A stretch of 64,000 nucleotides of DNA from Bacteroides intestinalis (GTDB taxonomy: Bacteria; Bacteroidota; Bacteroidia; Bacteroidales; Bacteroidaceae): assembly GCF_902364365.1 (NCBI RefSeq), contig NZ_CABJDN010000003.1, positions 676,894 to 740,893 of the forward strand, read 5' to 3'. Both the position numbers and the translations under genes were made by a program. A model generated the notes under the pieces. The model saw only the letters and a list, made by a program, of their open reading frames with translations. It searched no databases and was not told the origin of the DNA. Below are positions 1-7,857 of this stretch, in pieces (the first letter of the stretch is position 1; every line of letters starts with the position of its first letter).

Positions 1-1165
1 AGATTGTCTTATTGATTTTCAATGTGTAATACAGCAGGTAAAGCACACCGACTGTCATTACCGCTACTGCACCGCTTTGTCCTACCGCATCACTTGCCAG
101 TCCCATTGCCAACGGAAACACTGTTCCACCGAAAAGGCCCATAATCATCAGACCGGAAACTTCGTTCTTCTTGCCGGGCATATACAGCAATGCCTGCGAA
201 AAGACAATCGAGAATATATTTGAGTTACCATAACCTATCAATGCAATGCAAATATAAATAGATGTTTTTGAATGAAAAACAAAAAGCCCTATCATTGCCA
301 ATAACATCATAAAACTACTGATAGCAAAGAACGATTTGGCATTCATCTTTCTCAAAATGAAAGAACCTGTAAAGCAACCTGCCGTACGGAATATAAAATA
401 AAGGCTGGTAGCAAACGCAGCATCATCCAATCCCATACCCAAGCGTTCCATTAAAATCTTAGGTGCAGTAGTATTCGTGCCCACATCAATTCCCACATGG
501 CACATAATGCCAATGAAAGAAAGCAGAATAAACGGTTTGCCCAATAGAGATAAACACTGGCCAAATGTAGAAGGTTTGCCTTCTTCTTTTTCTTCAGCGA
601 TCTGTGTCTGCCCTAATAGTAAAACAGCAATTACAGCAATTACCATATAAATAGGGAATAGCACCCGCCAGCCCAGACCAAAGGATGGGATGACCTGCGT
701 AGCTCCCCACATGGCAATGTAAGGTGCAAGAAACGAGGCAATCGCTTTCACAAACTGTCCAAAGGTTAGACTACTTGCCAGACGGTCACCTCTGACAATA
801 TTGGAAAGTAACGGATTCAGTGAAGTCTGCATAAGCGCGTTGCCGATACCTAATAAAGAGAAAGAAATCAGCATCAGCGTATAACTATCGCCGAAAACCG
901 GTAACAATAAAGAAGCAAAAGTTACCAGTAAACTAAGAAGTACCGTCTTTTTCTGTCCGATACGGCTCATCAACATACCTGTCGGTACGGAAAAGATTAA
1001 AAACCAGAAGAAAACCAACGAGGGGAAGATGTTAGCCTGAGAATCCGTCAGACCTAAATCAGCTTTTACATAGTTGGAGGCAATGCCTACCAGATCAACA
1101 AATCCCATGGCGAAGAAACAAAGCATCACCGGGAAGAGCTTGGATAACGAAGAATTTGATTTCAT
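1..1165 (-). CDS. Sugar MFS permease, FucP/GluP (FHS) type, C-terminus cut by window edge
   Basis: The reading frame starts at the ATG at 1165 and is still open at base 1, so about 388 residues are visible and the C-terminal end is missing. The protein is almost wholly hydrophobic with repeated membrane helices and a central charged loop (AEEKEEGKPS) as in 12-helix major facilitator transporters. The start (MKSNSSLSKLFPVMLCFFAM) and the general pattern resemble the fucose/glucose/galactose permease family of Bacteroidetes. Next to a GH32 fructan locus, the likely cargo is fructose or another released monosaccharide, crossing the inner membrane; that is inferred from position. It lies downstream of the PUL in the same orientation but is separated from it by the opposing epimerase gene. 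Confidence 0.85.
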   Translation of the reverse strand, partial: MKSNSSLSKLFPVMLCFFAMGFVDLVGIASNYVKADLGLTDSQANIFPSLVFFWFLIFSVPTGMLMSRIGQKKTVLLSLLVTFASLLLPVFGDSYTLMLISFSLLGIGNALMQTSLNPLLSNIVRGDRLASSLTFGQFVKAIASFLAPYIAMWGATQVIPSFGLGWRVLFPIYMVIAVIAVLLLGQTQIAEEKEEGKPSTFGQCLSLLGKPFILLSFIGIMCHVGIDVGTNTTAPKILMERLGMGLDDAAFATSLYFIFRTAGCFTGSFILRKMNAKSFFAISSFMMLLAMIGLFVFHSKTSIYICIALIGYGNSNIFSIVFSQALLYMPGKKNEVSGLMIMGLFGGTVFPLAMGLASDAVGQSGAVAVMTVGVLYLLYYTLKINKTI

Positions 1166-1326
1166 GGTTGTATGGTATTAATTTAAGTATTTCTTGCTCG
1201 GGAAAGCATGTTGCAAAGGAAGCGAATACCACGACAACGGGATAACAATTTTGTTACAAAGAATATCAATTATGATACCAGACTGTTTTTTAGCCGTATT
1301 TGAGCCCTATTATCATCCATTTTAGC

Positions 1327-1334
1327 TACTTTTG
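1327..1334 (+). promoter_or_regulatory. Possible -7 box (TACTTTTG) for the aldose epimerase gene
   Basis: TACTTTTG fits the Bacteroides -7 consensus TAnnTTTG and lies 36 bp before the ATG at 1371. The nearest TTTG upstream (1299-1302) is 24 bp away, longer than the usual 19-21, so the -33 part is uncertain. Confidence 0.4.
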
Positions 1335-1370
1335 TACAAGTACATACAACAAACTCATAAATAAATCATT

Positions 1371-2243
1371 ATGGAAATACTCTTTAACGGAAAACTTAGT
1401 ATCGAGGTCTCTGCACATGGAGCCGAATTGTGCAGTATTTTCTCTAATGGAAAAGAATATCTGTGGCAAGCAGACCCCGCATTTTGGAAACGTCATTCAC
1501 CGGTGCTCTTTCCTATCGTAGGAAGTGTGTGGGAAAATGAATATCGCAATGAAGGTACAACCTACGCCCTTACACAGCATGGATTTGCCCGCGACATGGA
1601 GTTTACGCTCATATTAGAGCATGACGACGAAGTGCGCTATCAACTTGTCAGCAACGAAGAAACACTCAAGAAATACCCCTTTCCATTTTGTCTTGAAATT
1701 GGTTATCGCATCTATGGCAAGAAAATCGATGTAACATGGGAAGTGAAGAATACCGGAGAAAAAGAAATGCATTTCCAGATTGGAGCACACCCGGCATTCT
1801 ATTATCCGGATTTCGATGCAACTACAAAAGAGCGGGGTTTCTTTGGCTTTGGAAAAAAGAACAGCCTGAAATATATCCTCATTTCCGAAAAGGGCTGCGC
1901 TGATCCGGACACCAAATATTCGTTGAAGTTAACTGATGGACTGTTACCTTTAGATATACATACTTTTGATAAAGATGCACTGATATTGGAAAACAGTCAG
2001 GTACGGCAGGTTACTCTATATAATAAGGATAAGCAACCTTACCTCAGCCTGCATTTCAATGCACCTGTAGTCGGCTTGTGGTCACCTCCTTCCAAGAATG
2101 CTCCATTCGTCTGTATAGAACCGTGGTATGGTCGTTGTGACAGAGCACACTATACAGGAGAATATAAAGAAAAGGACTGGATACAGCATCTGCAACCCGA
2201 AGAAATATTCAGAGGAAAATACACTATCGAAATAGAAGAATAA
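1371..2243 (+). CDS. Aldose 1-epimerase family protein (mutarotase-like)
   Basis: A 290-residue cytoplasmic-looking protein without signal peptide. It has the galactose-mutarotase-like beta-sandwich pattern: an N-terminal HGAELCSI segment, a central GAHPAFYYP motif holding the conserved His of the family, and a C-terminal CIEPWYG motif with the expected acidic residue. The family interconverts alpha and beta anomers of sugars or acts on sugar phosphates. It is on the plus strand, divergent from the permease and convergent with the last GH32 gene. Processing of PUL-released sugar is a reasonable role, but the substrate is not shown by sequence. Confidence 0.85.
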   Translation: MEILFNGKLSIEVSAHGAELCSIFSNGKEYLWQADPAFWKRHSPVLFPIVGSVWENEYRNEGTTYALTQHGFARDMEFTLILEHDDEVRYQLVSNEETLKKYPFPFCLEIGYRIYGKKIDVTWEVKNTGEKEMHFQIGAHPAFYYPDFDATTKERGFFGFGKKNSLKYILISEKGCADPDTKYSLKLTDGLLPLDIHTFDKDALILENSQVRQVTLYNKDKQPYLSLHFNAPVVGLWSPPSKNAPFVCIEPWYGRCDRAHYTGEYKEKDWIQHLQPEEIFRGKYTIEIEE

Positions 2244-2277
2244 AAGAGAAATAGACCAATCGGCCTATCATATCCAT

Positions 2278-2365
2278 ACCAACTCCGTATCAAAGCCGTA
2301 CCAACTTCGTGTCTGGTCCAAACGCTTAGGTACGGAGCAAATACGGAGTTGGTACGGCTTTGGTG
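2278..2365. repeat. 22-bp-period repeat with dyad symmetry between convergent genes
   Basis: Two forward units start at 2278 and 2300 (both accaact.cgt). The next two positions (from 2322 and 2344) carry the same motif inverted, with ggtacgg at 2329 and 2351, again 22 bp apart. As a result 2291-2310 pairs with 2343-2362 at 19 of 20 positions. It fills the 160-bp gap between the ends of the epimerase and GH32 genes and could act as a two-way 3'-end hairpin. Confidence 0.8.
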
Positions 2366-2403
2366 TAGATTAGGGATGGTAAAAGAGGTAAAACAGACTA
2401 ATT

Positions 2404-4206
2404 TTACTTCAATTTATAAACCTTGAACGAACTGACCGTATAGCTTCCACCTTTAGCATAGAAACTGATGCGGTTATAAGGTTCCGATGGAAATACAAGG
2501 TTTGTCATTGCAAAACGTCCGTCCTCTCCAAATGCTTCAATACTCGATTTATCAATAAAAAGACGTAATGTCATTTCCGGATTATCCTCTATTGGAGCAA
2601 AAGTCACTATCGGGAAATCCTGGCTGAATGATACGATTCCACTCTTACTACGGTCCATTGCGAATTTCTTCTCTACCAGATTATAATAGATATCCACTTC
2701 TTCTCCTTTTGAATTAAATAGTTGGAAACCTACAATCTCAGCATTCCGGTTCTTAATTGTCATTTCAATTTCATATGTACCCGTATTATCGGAAAGCAGT
2801 TTATCCAGATTATAGGTACGGTCCACTTTGAAGGAACGTTTCTTTTCTTCTTTTTCACGTAACTTAAGCAACTCTTTGGAAGGAGAAGATTTCAGATATG
2901 TTTCGCCTGCCGAGGTATACAGACTCAGGTCACGGGGAACGGAATTGGCACTGCGATATTGAGTAGTAGGTACATTGTTGGCATATTGCCAGTTGCTCAT
3001 CCATGCCAAGGCGATATGGCGTCCTTCGGGCGCATTGCTCCAGGTCACGGTAGCGTAATGGTCTTTTCCCCAGTCCATCCACTTGGTGGTTTTCGGTGAT
3101 TCATTTACGAACTTCTTTCCATCGAAGGTACCTACAAAGTATTGAGTGGCACTTCCACCGAAAGGTCCGCCGGGATTAATATTACAGATTAGAACCCATT
3201 TCTTCAGTTCCGTACCTTCAATAGGCAATTCTATCAGGTCGGGACATTCCCATACACCACCATGAGCCCCCTGACCTTCACCGAAACTACTTTCATAAGC
3301 CCAGTCCTTCAGATTAGCTGAAGAGTAGATTTGCATTTCCTGACCTACGGCAAGAATCATGATCCATTTATCGGTAGCGTCATGCCAGAAAACTTTCGGA
3401 TCACGGAAATCACGTTGGGTGGAAGTCAGTATAGGATTACGCGCATACTTCTTGAATGTCTTTCCGTTGTCCAGACTGTAAGCCATACTCTGCACCTGGC
3501 GATCGCTGGCTGAAGTATAGAAAGCTATGATTGCGCCGGCACCAAAACCTGCCGTATTATCCTTATCAACCACACAGGAACCGCTGAAGATAGTTCCCAA
3601 CGCATCGGGCGCAATGGCTACCGGCTGATGTTCCCAATTCACCAGGTCTGTACTGGTGGCATGTCCCCAATGCATATTTCCCCACATAGAACCGTAAGGA
3701 TTGTATTGATAAAACAAATGATAAACACCATCTTTATATACCATGCCGTTCGGATCATTCATCCAGCCATATTGAGGAGTGAAGTGATAAAGCGGACGGA
3801 AACTCTCGCGATTGGATGTATCAAACTCATTGGAAAGTTTCATTTCATCCCAGCAAATAGCCGTATCGGGTATCAACTGGAAGTTGAAGGAAAGTGATTT
3901 ATTATCAAATCCGGAGAGATCTACCGGAACAAAATAGTCCACCTTATTTACAGCCAGACGAACATTCATATTGCGCACTACGTCATTATTGGCTATCATA
4001 TACAGTTTTGCTTCCGGAGCAGCCTCTTCTACGGGAAGCAACAGAAATTTCTTCTGATTCTCAATCTGGACAATGCTCTGTCCGTCACCTAAATGTTTAA
4101 TCACGAAAGGAGGATTAATAGCCTGACACGAAAAGACAGACCAGATTGTACCTATTATAAAGGTAAGGGTCCATCGCACAGTCAACAAATTGTTTTTTAA
4201 ATTCAT
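2404..4206 (-). CDS. GH32 beta-fructosidase, canonical active site
   Basis: A 600-residue protein with all three GH32 signatures: WMNDPNG (nucleophile D151), FRDPK (transition-state Asp) and WECPDL (acid/base Glu). The five-bladed propeller is followed by the C-terminal beta-sandwich ending near SSIEAFGEDGR. GH32 enzymes hydrolyse levan, inulin or sucrose to fructose. The start at 4206 is preferred because it begins a signal sequence ending in VFSC, a plausible lipobox; an in-frame start at 4332 would add 42 residues without a signal and run into the GH172 stop. About 140 residues separate the signal from the catalytic blocks. It is the last GH of the PUL. Exo or endo action cannot be decided here. 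Confidence 0.93.
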   Translation of the reverse strand: MNLKNNLLTVRWTLTFIIGTIWSVFSCQAINPPFVIKHLGDGQSIVQIENQKKFLLLPVEEAAPEAKLYMIANNDVVRNMNVRLAVNKVDYFVPVDLSGFDNKSLSFNFQLIPDTAICWDEMKLSNEFDTSNRESFRPLYHFTPQYGWMNDPNGMVYKDGVYHLFYQYNPYGSMWGNMHWGHATSTDLVNWEHQPVAIAPDALGTIFSGSCVVDKDNTAGFGAGAIIAFYTSASDRQVQSMAYSLDNGKTFKKYARNPILTSTQRDFRDPKVFWHDATDKWIMILAVGQEMQIYSSANLKDWAYESSFGEGQGAHGGVWECPDLIELPIEGTELKKWVLICNINPGGPFGGSATQYFVGTFDGKKFVNESPKTTKWMDWGKDHYATVTWSNAPEGRHIALAWMSNWQYANNVPTTQYRSANSVPRDLSLYTSAGETYLKSSPSKELLKLREKEEKKRSFKVDRTYNLDKLLSDNTGTYEIEMTIKNRNAEIVGFQLFNSKGEEVDIYYNLVEKKFAMDRSKSGIVSFSQDFPIVTFAPIEDNPEMTLRLFIDKSSIEAFGEDGRFAMTNLVFPSEPYNRISFYAKGGSYTVSSFKVYKLK

Positions 4207-4313
4207 GATGTTTCTTGGTATTAAATTAAAACTGTTTTCTACAGTGCAAAGATACGCCATCAGGCAGTGTGAGGCTATCTTTTTTGTTTCAAAGTATATT
4301 ACAAATGTTACAT

Positions 4314-6383
4314 TCAGTCTAAAATAATGCAATCCAGGCCTAACAAATAGCCTTCTCCCACGGCCTGAGGGTTGGTTCCCGATATGACAGCTTTCAATGC
4401 AATCTTTCCATCAACCGGGGTGAAGGAGCCCAAAACGACGGGACCGCAAAGTGTAACTTTTGTATCATATCCGTCAAGACAGACTTGTGTGTCCTTTCCG
4501 TTCACAAAGAAAGAGGTCATACCATAATCCGCTGCTTTAGTCGCATAAACGGCAATCTTATAAGAACGGTTTTCCAGTCGGTCAAACTCGAACTCCACAA
4601 AGTCCCCCGGCTTTCCGCCGATGCAAAGAAGCTGAGTCCCACCGCTCCATTGGGCATCAACAAAGCCAAGCATGCTCTGCTTGTCAAAACGAATGGACGG
4701 AGAAGCAGCAACTGGTACCTTGTCTTCAAACTCAATACTGTTCTCCCTACGATATTTAGACAAATCGGCAGGAATGGGCAGCAATTCCTTTGTAGCCTCC
4801 TCCACCTTGGATGTTCCAACAGCTTTGGCAGCCGCATCCCCATACCAGTAAACGGTAGTTGCATAGTCCACCGTCCCGCTCACCCAACTCAACAACTCAA
4901 TATCGAAACGCAGAAGCGAAGAAAACGGAATGCCATCCAGGTTCCGAGTACGGAAGAAGGTATTATAGCCGTGAGAACTCGCCTGATCGGCACGGGGAGC
5001 ACCTCCAAAAGGCGTCTGAAATATCACGACCGGAGCCCATGAACTGTTGTAGTAGTCTTCTGTTCCGGTACCGAAATGAGACGGAAAGGAATCCTCGTCC
5101 ACCCAAATTTTTTCATCCCCTTCTCCATACCAGGCACGCGAATGGTTATACAGAGTCAGAACATCCCCTTTGTATATGCCTCGTCCGGTCAATGTAGCAA
5201 AGTTCCACTCCCGGCAATTTGCATCATCATCCGGGCGCTCATAAACCGGAAGTCCAGTCTGCTGGCGCCAGGAAGCATGGAAATAGAGAGAACGCTCTCC
5301 CCATGACAAAGGTACCGTTCCAACTTCCATACTCACGTCTGCAGACTGTGTAGAGATATTCTGTAGTAATAACCTACCCACTGTTTTATAGGGCATCAGC
5401 CAGCGACTCACCACCTTGCCTTGTCCGTCGGCAGACAAGAACCAACTATCAACAGCTGGAGCTCCCATACCACCTCCCGAATAATCCGAAAGAGGAACCC
5501 AAACAGTAGGCAAACCATCAAAATCAGCTTTAAATATAAGATTACGCATCAGTTGGGCATAAACCGTTGAATCGGCTTTTTCAAGTTGGAAGCTGATTTC
5601 ATAAACCGCATTTTCCCCTGGCGGCAAGTCAATCCACAAAGAGTCGCCCGGTTGGAGCACTTGCCGCTTCTTATCTATCTGCAAACCGGAACGGGTTTTA
5701 GGATGCAGCAAGAAATCATCTACTTTTGAAATTTTCTCACCGATGCGAACTACAGATGCTGCAGAGAAAGTTTCTACAGAGGTTCCTTCGGGATACTTGC
5801 GGTAATTGATGTGATAGTATTTGGGGGTAGGCGTAATGCCTGGTTCATCTTCAAATGTAATTTTACAGCTTCGGGCAAAAGGGATGGGCAGGAAAAGAGT
5901 ATTGCCGCCTTTCCCGTCGGGGGTATAGCTGGTGTGGGGTTGAAGCAGCCCCCTACCTAATTCGGGTATTCCGAACTGCATCAAATCATAAGCAGGGACT
6001 ATCCATCCGGGAGTACTTTCCCCATCAAAATAAAACCTCCAGGTTCCACGCTTGTCAACTGTAGTTATCCAGATACGAGTAATAGTTCCAGGGCCCTCTT
6101 CATCAAACATCACACGTTCAATTCTCCCATCAACCGTATCCGTGCGGACAATGCCATAGCCATCATTATTGGCAAACCATCCCGGTGAATCGGAAGACAC
6201 GGAAGAGCGGTCATAACTGCTGACTTGCAGGCAATGGTATGGCACAAGCGGATAACGTGCAGATTCTTCCACGGATATCATTTCATCCAACAGGGAGTCC
6301 CAAGTCACTTGTGCCGTATCCTTCACACAAGAAGCCATCAAAGGCAACAGCAGCAGTGCAAACAATAAATTCCTCATCTCCAT
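4314..6383 (-). CDS. GH172 (DUF2961) family lipoprotein, possible alpha-fructofuranosidase or difructose-anhydride enzyme
   Basis: A 689-residue protein with the DUF2961 pattern: an N-terminal block with GPGTITRIWITT and WRFYFDGES, a block with PIPFARSCKI, and the GTGTEDYYNSSW motif carrying an active-site Glu. About 130 C-terminal residues look like a carbohydrate-binding sandwich. The family became GH172 through a Bifidobacterium difructose dianhydride I synthase/hydrolase and also holds alpha-D-arabinofuranosidases. Between GH32 genes, an alpha-fructofuranosyl substrate is the natural guess (inference). MASC is a lipobox. A second ATG at 6377 would give an ATGA overlap with the upstream GH32 stop, so the true start may be 6377. 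Confidence 0.88.
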   Translation of the reverse strand: MEMRNLLFALLLLPLMASCVKDTAQVTWDSLLDEMISVEESARYPLVPYHCLQVSSYDRSSVSSDSPGWFANNDGYGIVRTDTVDGRIERVMFDEEGPGTITRIWITTVDKRGTWRFYFDGESTPGWIVPAYDLMQFGIPELGRGLLQPHTSYTPDGKGGNTLFLPIPFARSCKITFEDEPGITPTPKYYHINYRKYPEGTSVETFSAASVVRIGEKISKVDDFLLHPKTRSGLQIDKKRQVLQPGDSLWIDLPPGENAVYEISFQLEKADSTVYAQLMRNLIFKADFDGLPTVWVPLSDYSGGGMGAPAVDSWFLSADGQGKVVSRWLMPYKTVGRLLLQNISTQSADVSMEVGTVPLSWGERSLYFHASWRQQTGLPVYERPDDDANCREWNFATLTGRGIYKGDVLTLYNHSRAWYGEGDEKIWVDEDSFPSHFGTGTEDYYNSSWAPVVIFQTPFGGAPRADQASSHGYNTFFRTRNLDGIPFSSLLRFDIELLSWVSGTVDYATTVYWYGDAAAKAVGTSKVEEATKELLPIPADLSKYRRENSIEFEDKVPVAASPSIRFDKQSMLGFVDAQWSGGTQLLCIGGKPGDFVEFEFDRLENRSYKIAVYATKAADYGMTSFFVNGKDTQVCLDGYDTKVTLCGPVVLGSFTPVDGKIALKAVISGTNPQAVGEGYLLGLDCIILD

Positions 6384-7843
6384 ATCGATTTAAGCATCCA
6401 GGCATCCAGTTCCATCTTTGTCCCCTTCTTCTGCGCGAAAAGTTCAATACAAGTTTGAGCCTCACCCGGATAGGTTAATAATGTGAATACATCCTTCCCG
6501 TCATTGGCAAAGATTTCAATACTCGATTTGTCTACAAATATATGCAAACGTATCTTGTTATCCACCGGTTCCACTCTGGTATATGCCATGCGGCTGAATT
6601 TGGGAATCTGCACGTCGGAGCAATGGGTACGGTCAATCACTAGATTATATGAATCCGTATCATAGCTGACTACCACTTTGCGCCCTTCACCCACACATAA
6701 ATTAAAACCAAAGATATTGGATACGTCAGTAGAAAACGAAGCATCGAGTTCGTAGACATTTTCATTGGGAACAAAGCCGGGTAACCTCTGTGTCCCCATC
6801 GATAGAGTACGTTTTACCGAAGCAGGCTTATAGCGAAGTGTTTGCAGCTGTTCGACAGGTTTCTGCACCAGCCTCACGCCTTCCTTGTATGTCTTCAGTT
6901 CCAGGTTGCGGGGAATGGACCAAAAGCCCTTTCCATACTTCGATGGAGCTACTGGTGCATAGTCCCAGGTTGCAACCCAGCCCATCGAAATCTTGGAATC
7001 CAACGTTCCGTCAAAATCCTGAAATGTACGGGATGCGTAAAAGTCCAGCCCTTTGTCCACGTATAGGGGCTCTGCAGGATGGTTCTCCATTAGCTTAAAA
7101 GAAGTGCCGTCGAAGTCTCCTATAAAGTATTGTTCCTGTGCCCAGTTTACAGATACGACCATCACCCACCTTTTCTTGTCAGAATCCCCGTCAACCGACA
7201 ACTGGAATAAATCCGGGCACTCCCAAGACTTCTCACTGTCACCGGCAGGGCCGAAATCACTGGTCCAAGTCCAGCTCTTCAAATCAGGAGAGGTATAAAA
7301 CTTGATTTTCTTCTCCAAGGCCTTGGCTACAACCATCACCCATTTTTGGGTCGGTTCGTGCCAGAAGACGGTAGGGTCCCTGAACTCCGTACTCCAAAGG
7401 TCCAGAACCGGATTGCCTTCATAATAATGAAACGTCTTTCCGTCATGACTGAAAGAGATACCCTGCGCCTGTTTCTTGGAATCCTTCTCAAAAACAGTGT
7501 AAGCCGCCACATAGGCACCTTTACCGAAGCCGGCCGTGTTATTCTTGTCTATGACTACAGAACCGGTGAAGTAACTGATATTGTCATCCGCTCCGGTCAT
7601 GGCATAAGGGGTTATCTGTTGGTAATGTACCAAATCTGTAGATTCGACTTTACCCCACCAGTACATATGATATTTACCTTGATAGTACATGAATCCCGAC
7701 GGGTCACCAATCCAGCCCTTCTCCGGACTGAAATGATACTGAGGACGATAAGGCTCTTTGTATAAACTGTCTGAATTCATTTGCGCACCGGCAGACAATG
7801 TTCCTGCCAATAAAAGCGCACCCAATATAGTTGGTATCTTCAT
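6374..7843 (-). CDS. GH32 family hydrolase, variant WIGDPSG active-site block
   Basis: A 489-residue secreted protein with a signal peptide ending LSAGAQ. The nucleophile block reads WIGDPSG (D47) instead of WMNDPNG, while FRDPT and WECPDLF are intact, so catalysis should be possible. The loop after the first block is short: the YQYNPYG...GNMHWGHA stretch of ordinary GH32 enzymes is reduced to MYWWGKVESTDLVHY. This should reshape the -1/+1 subsites. The C-terminal sandwich (SSIEIFANDGKDVF) is present. The start at 7843 begins the signal peptide; an upstream in-frame start at 7897 would overlap the LamG-GH32 gene. It follows that gene by 14 bp and overlaps GH172. Confidence 0.92.
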   Translation of the reverse strand: MKIPTILGALLLAGTLSAGAQMNSDSLYKEPYRPQYHFSPEKGWIGDPSGFMYYQGKYHMYWWGKVESTDLVHYQQITPYAMTGADDNISYFTGSVVIDKNNTAGFGKGAYVAAYTVFEKDSKKQAQGISFSHDGKTFHYYEGNPVLDLWSTEFRDPTVFWHEPTQKWVMVVAKALEKKIKFYTSPDLKSWTWTSDFGPAGDSEKSWECPDLFQLSVDGDSDKKRWVMVVSVNWAQEQYFIGDFDGTSFKLMENHPAEPLYVDKGLDFYASRTFQDFDGTLDSKISMGWVATWDYAPVAPSKYGKGFWSIPRNLELKTYKEGVRLVQKPVEQLQTLRYKPASVKRTLSMGTQRLPGFVPNENVYELDASFSTDVSNIFGFNLCVGEGRKVVVSYDTDSYNLVIDRTHCSDVQIPKFSRMAYTRVEPVDNKIRLHIFVDKSSIEIFANDGKDVFTLLTYPGEAQTCIELFAQKKGTKMELDAWMLKSIWR

Positions 7844-7857
7844 TTTCTGTATTTTTA

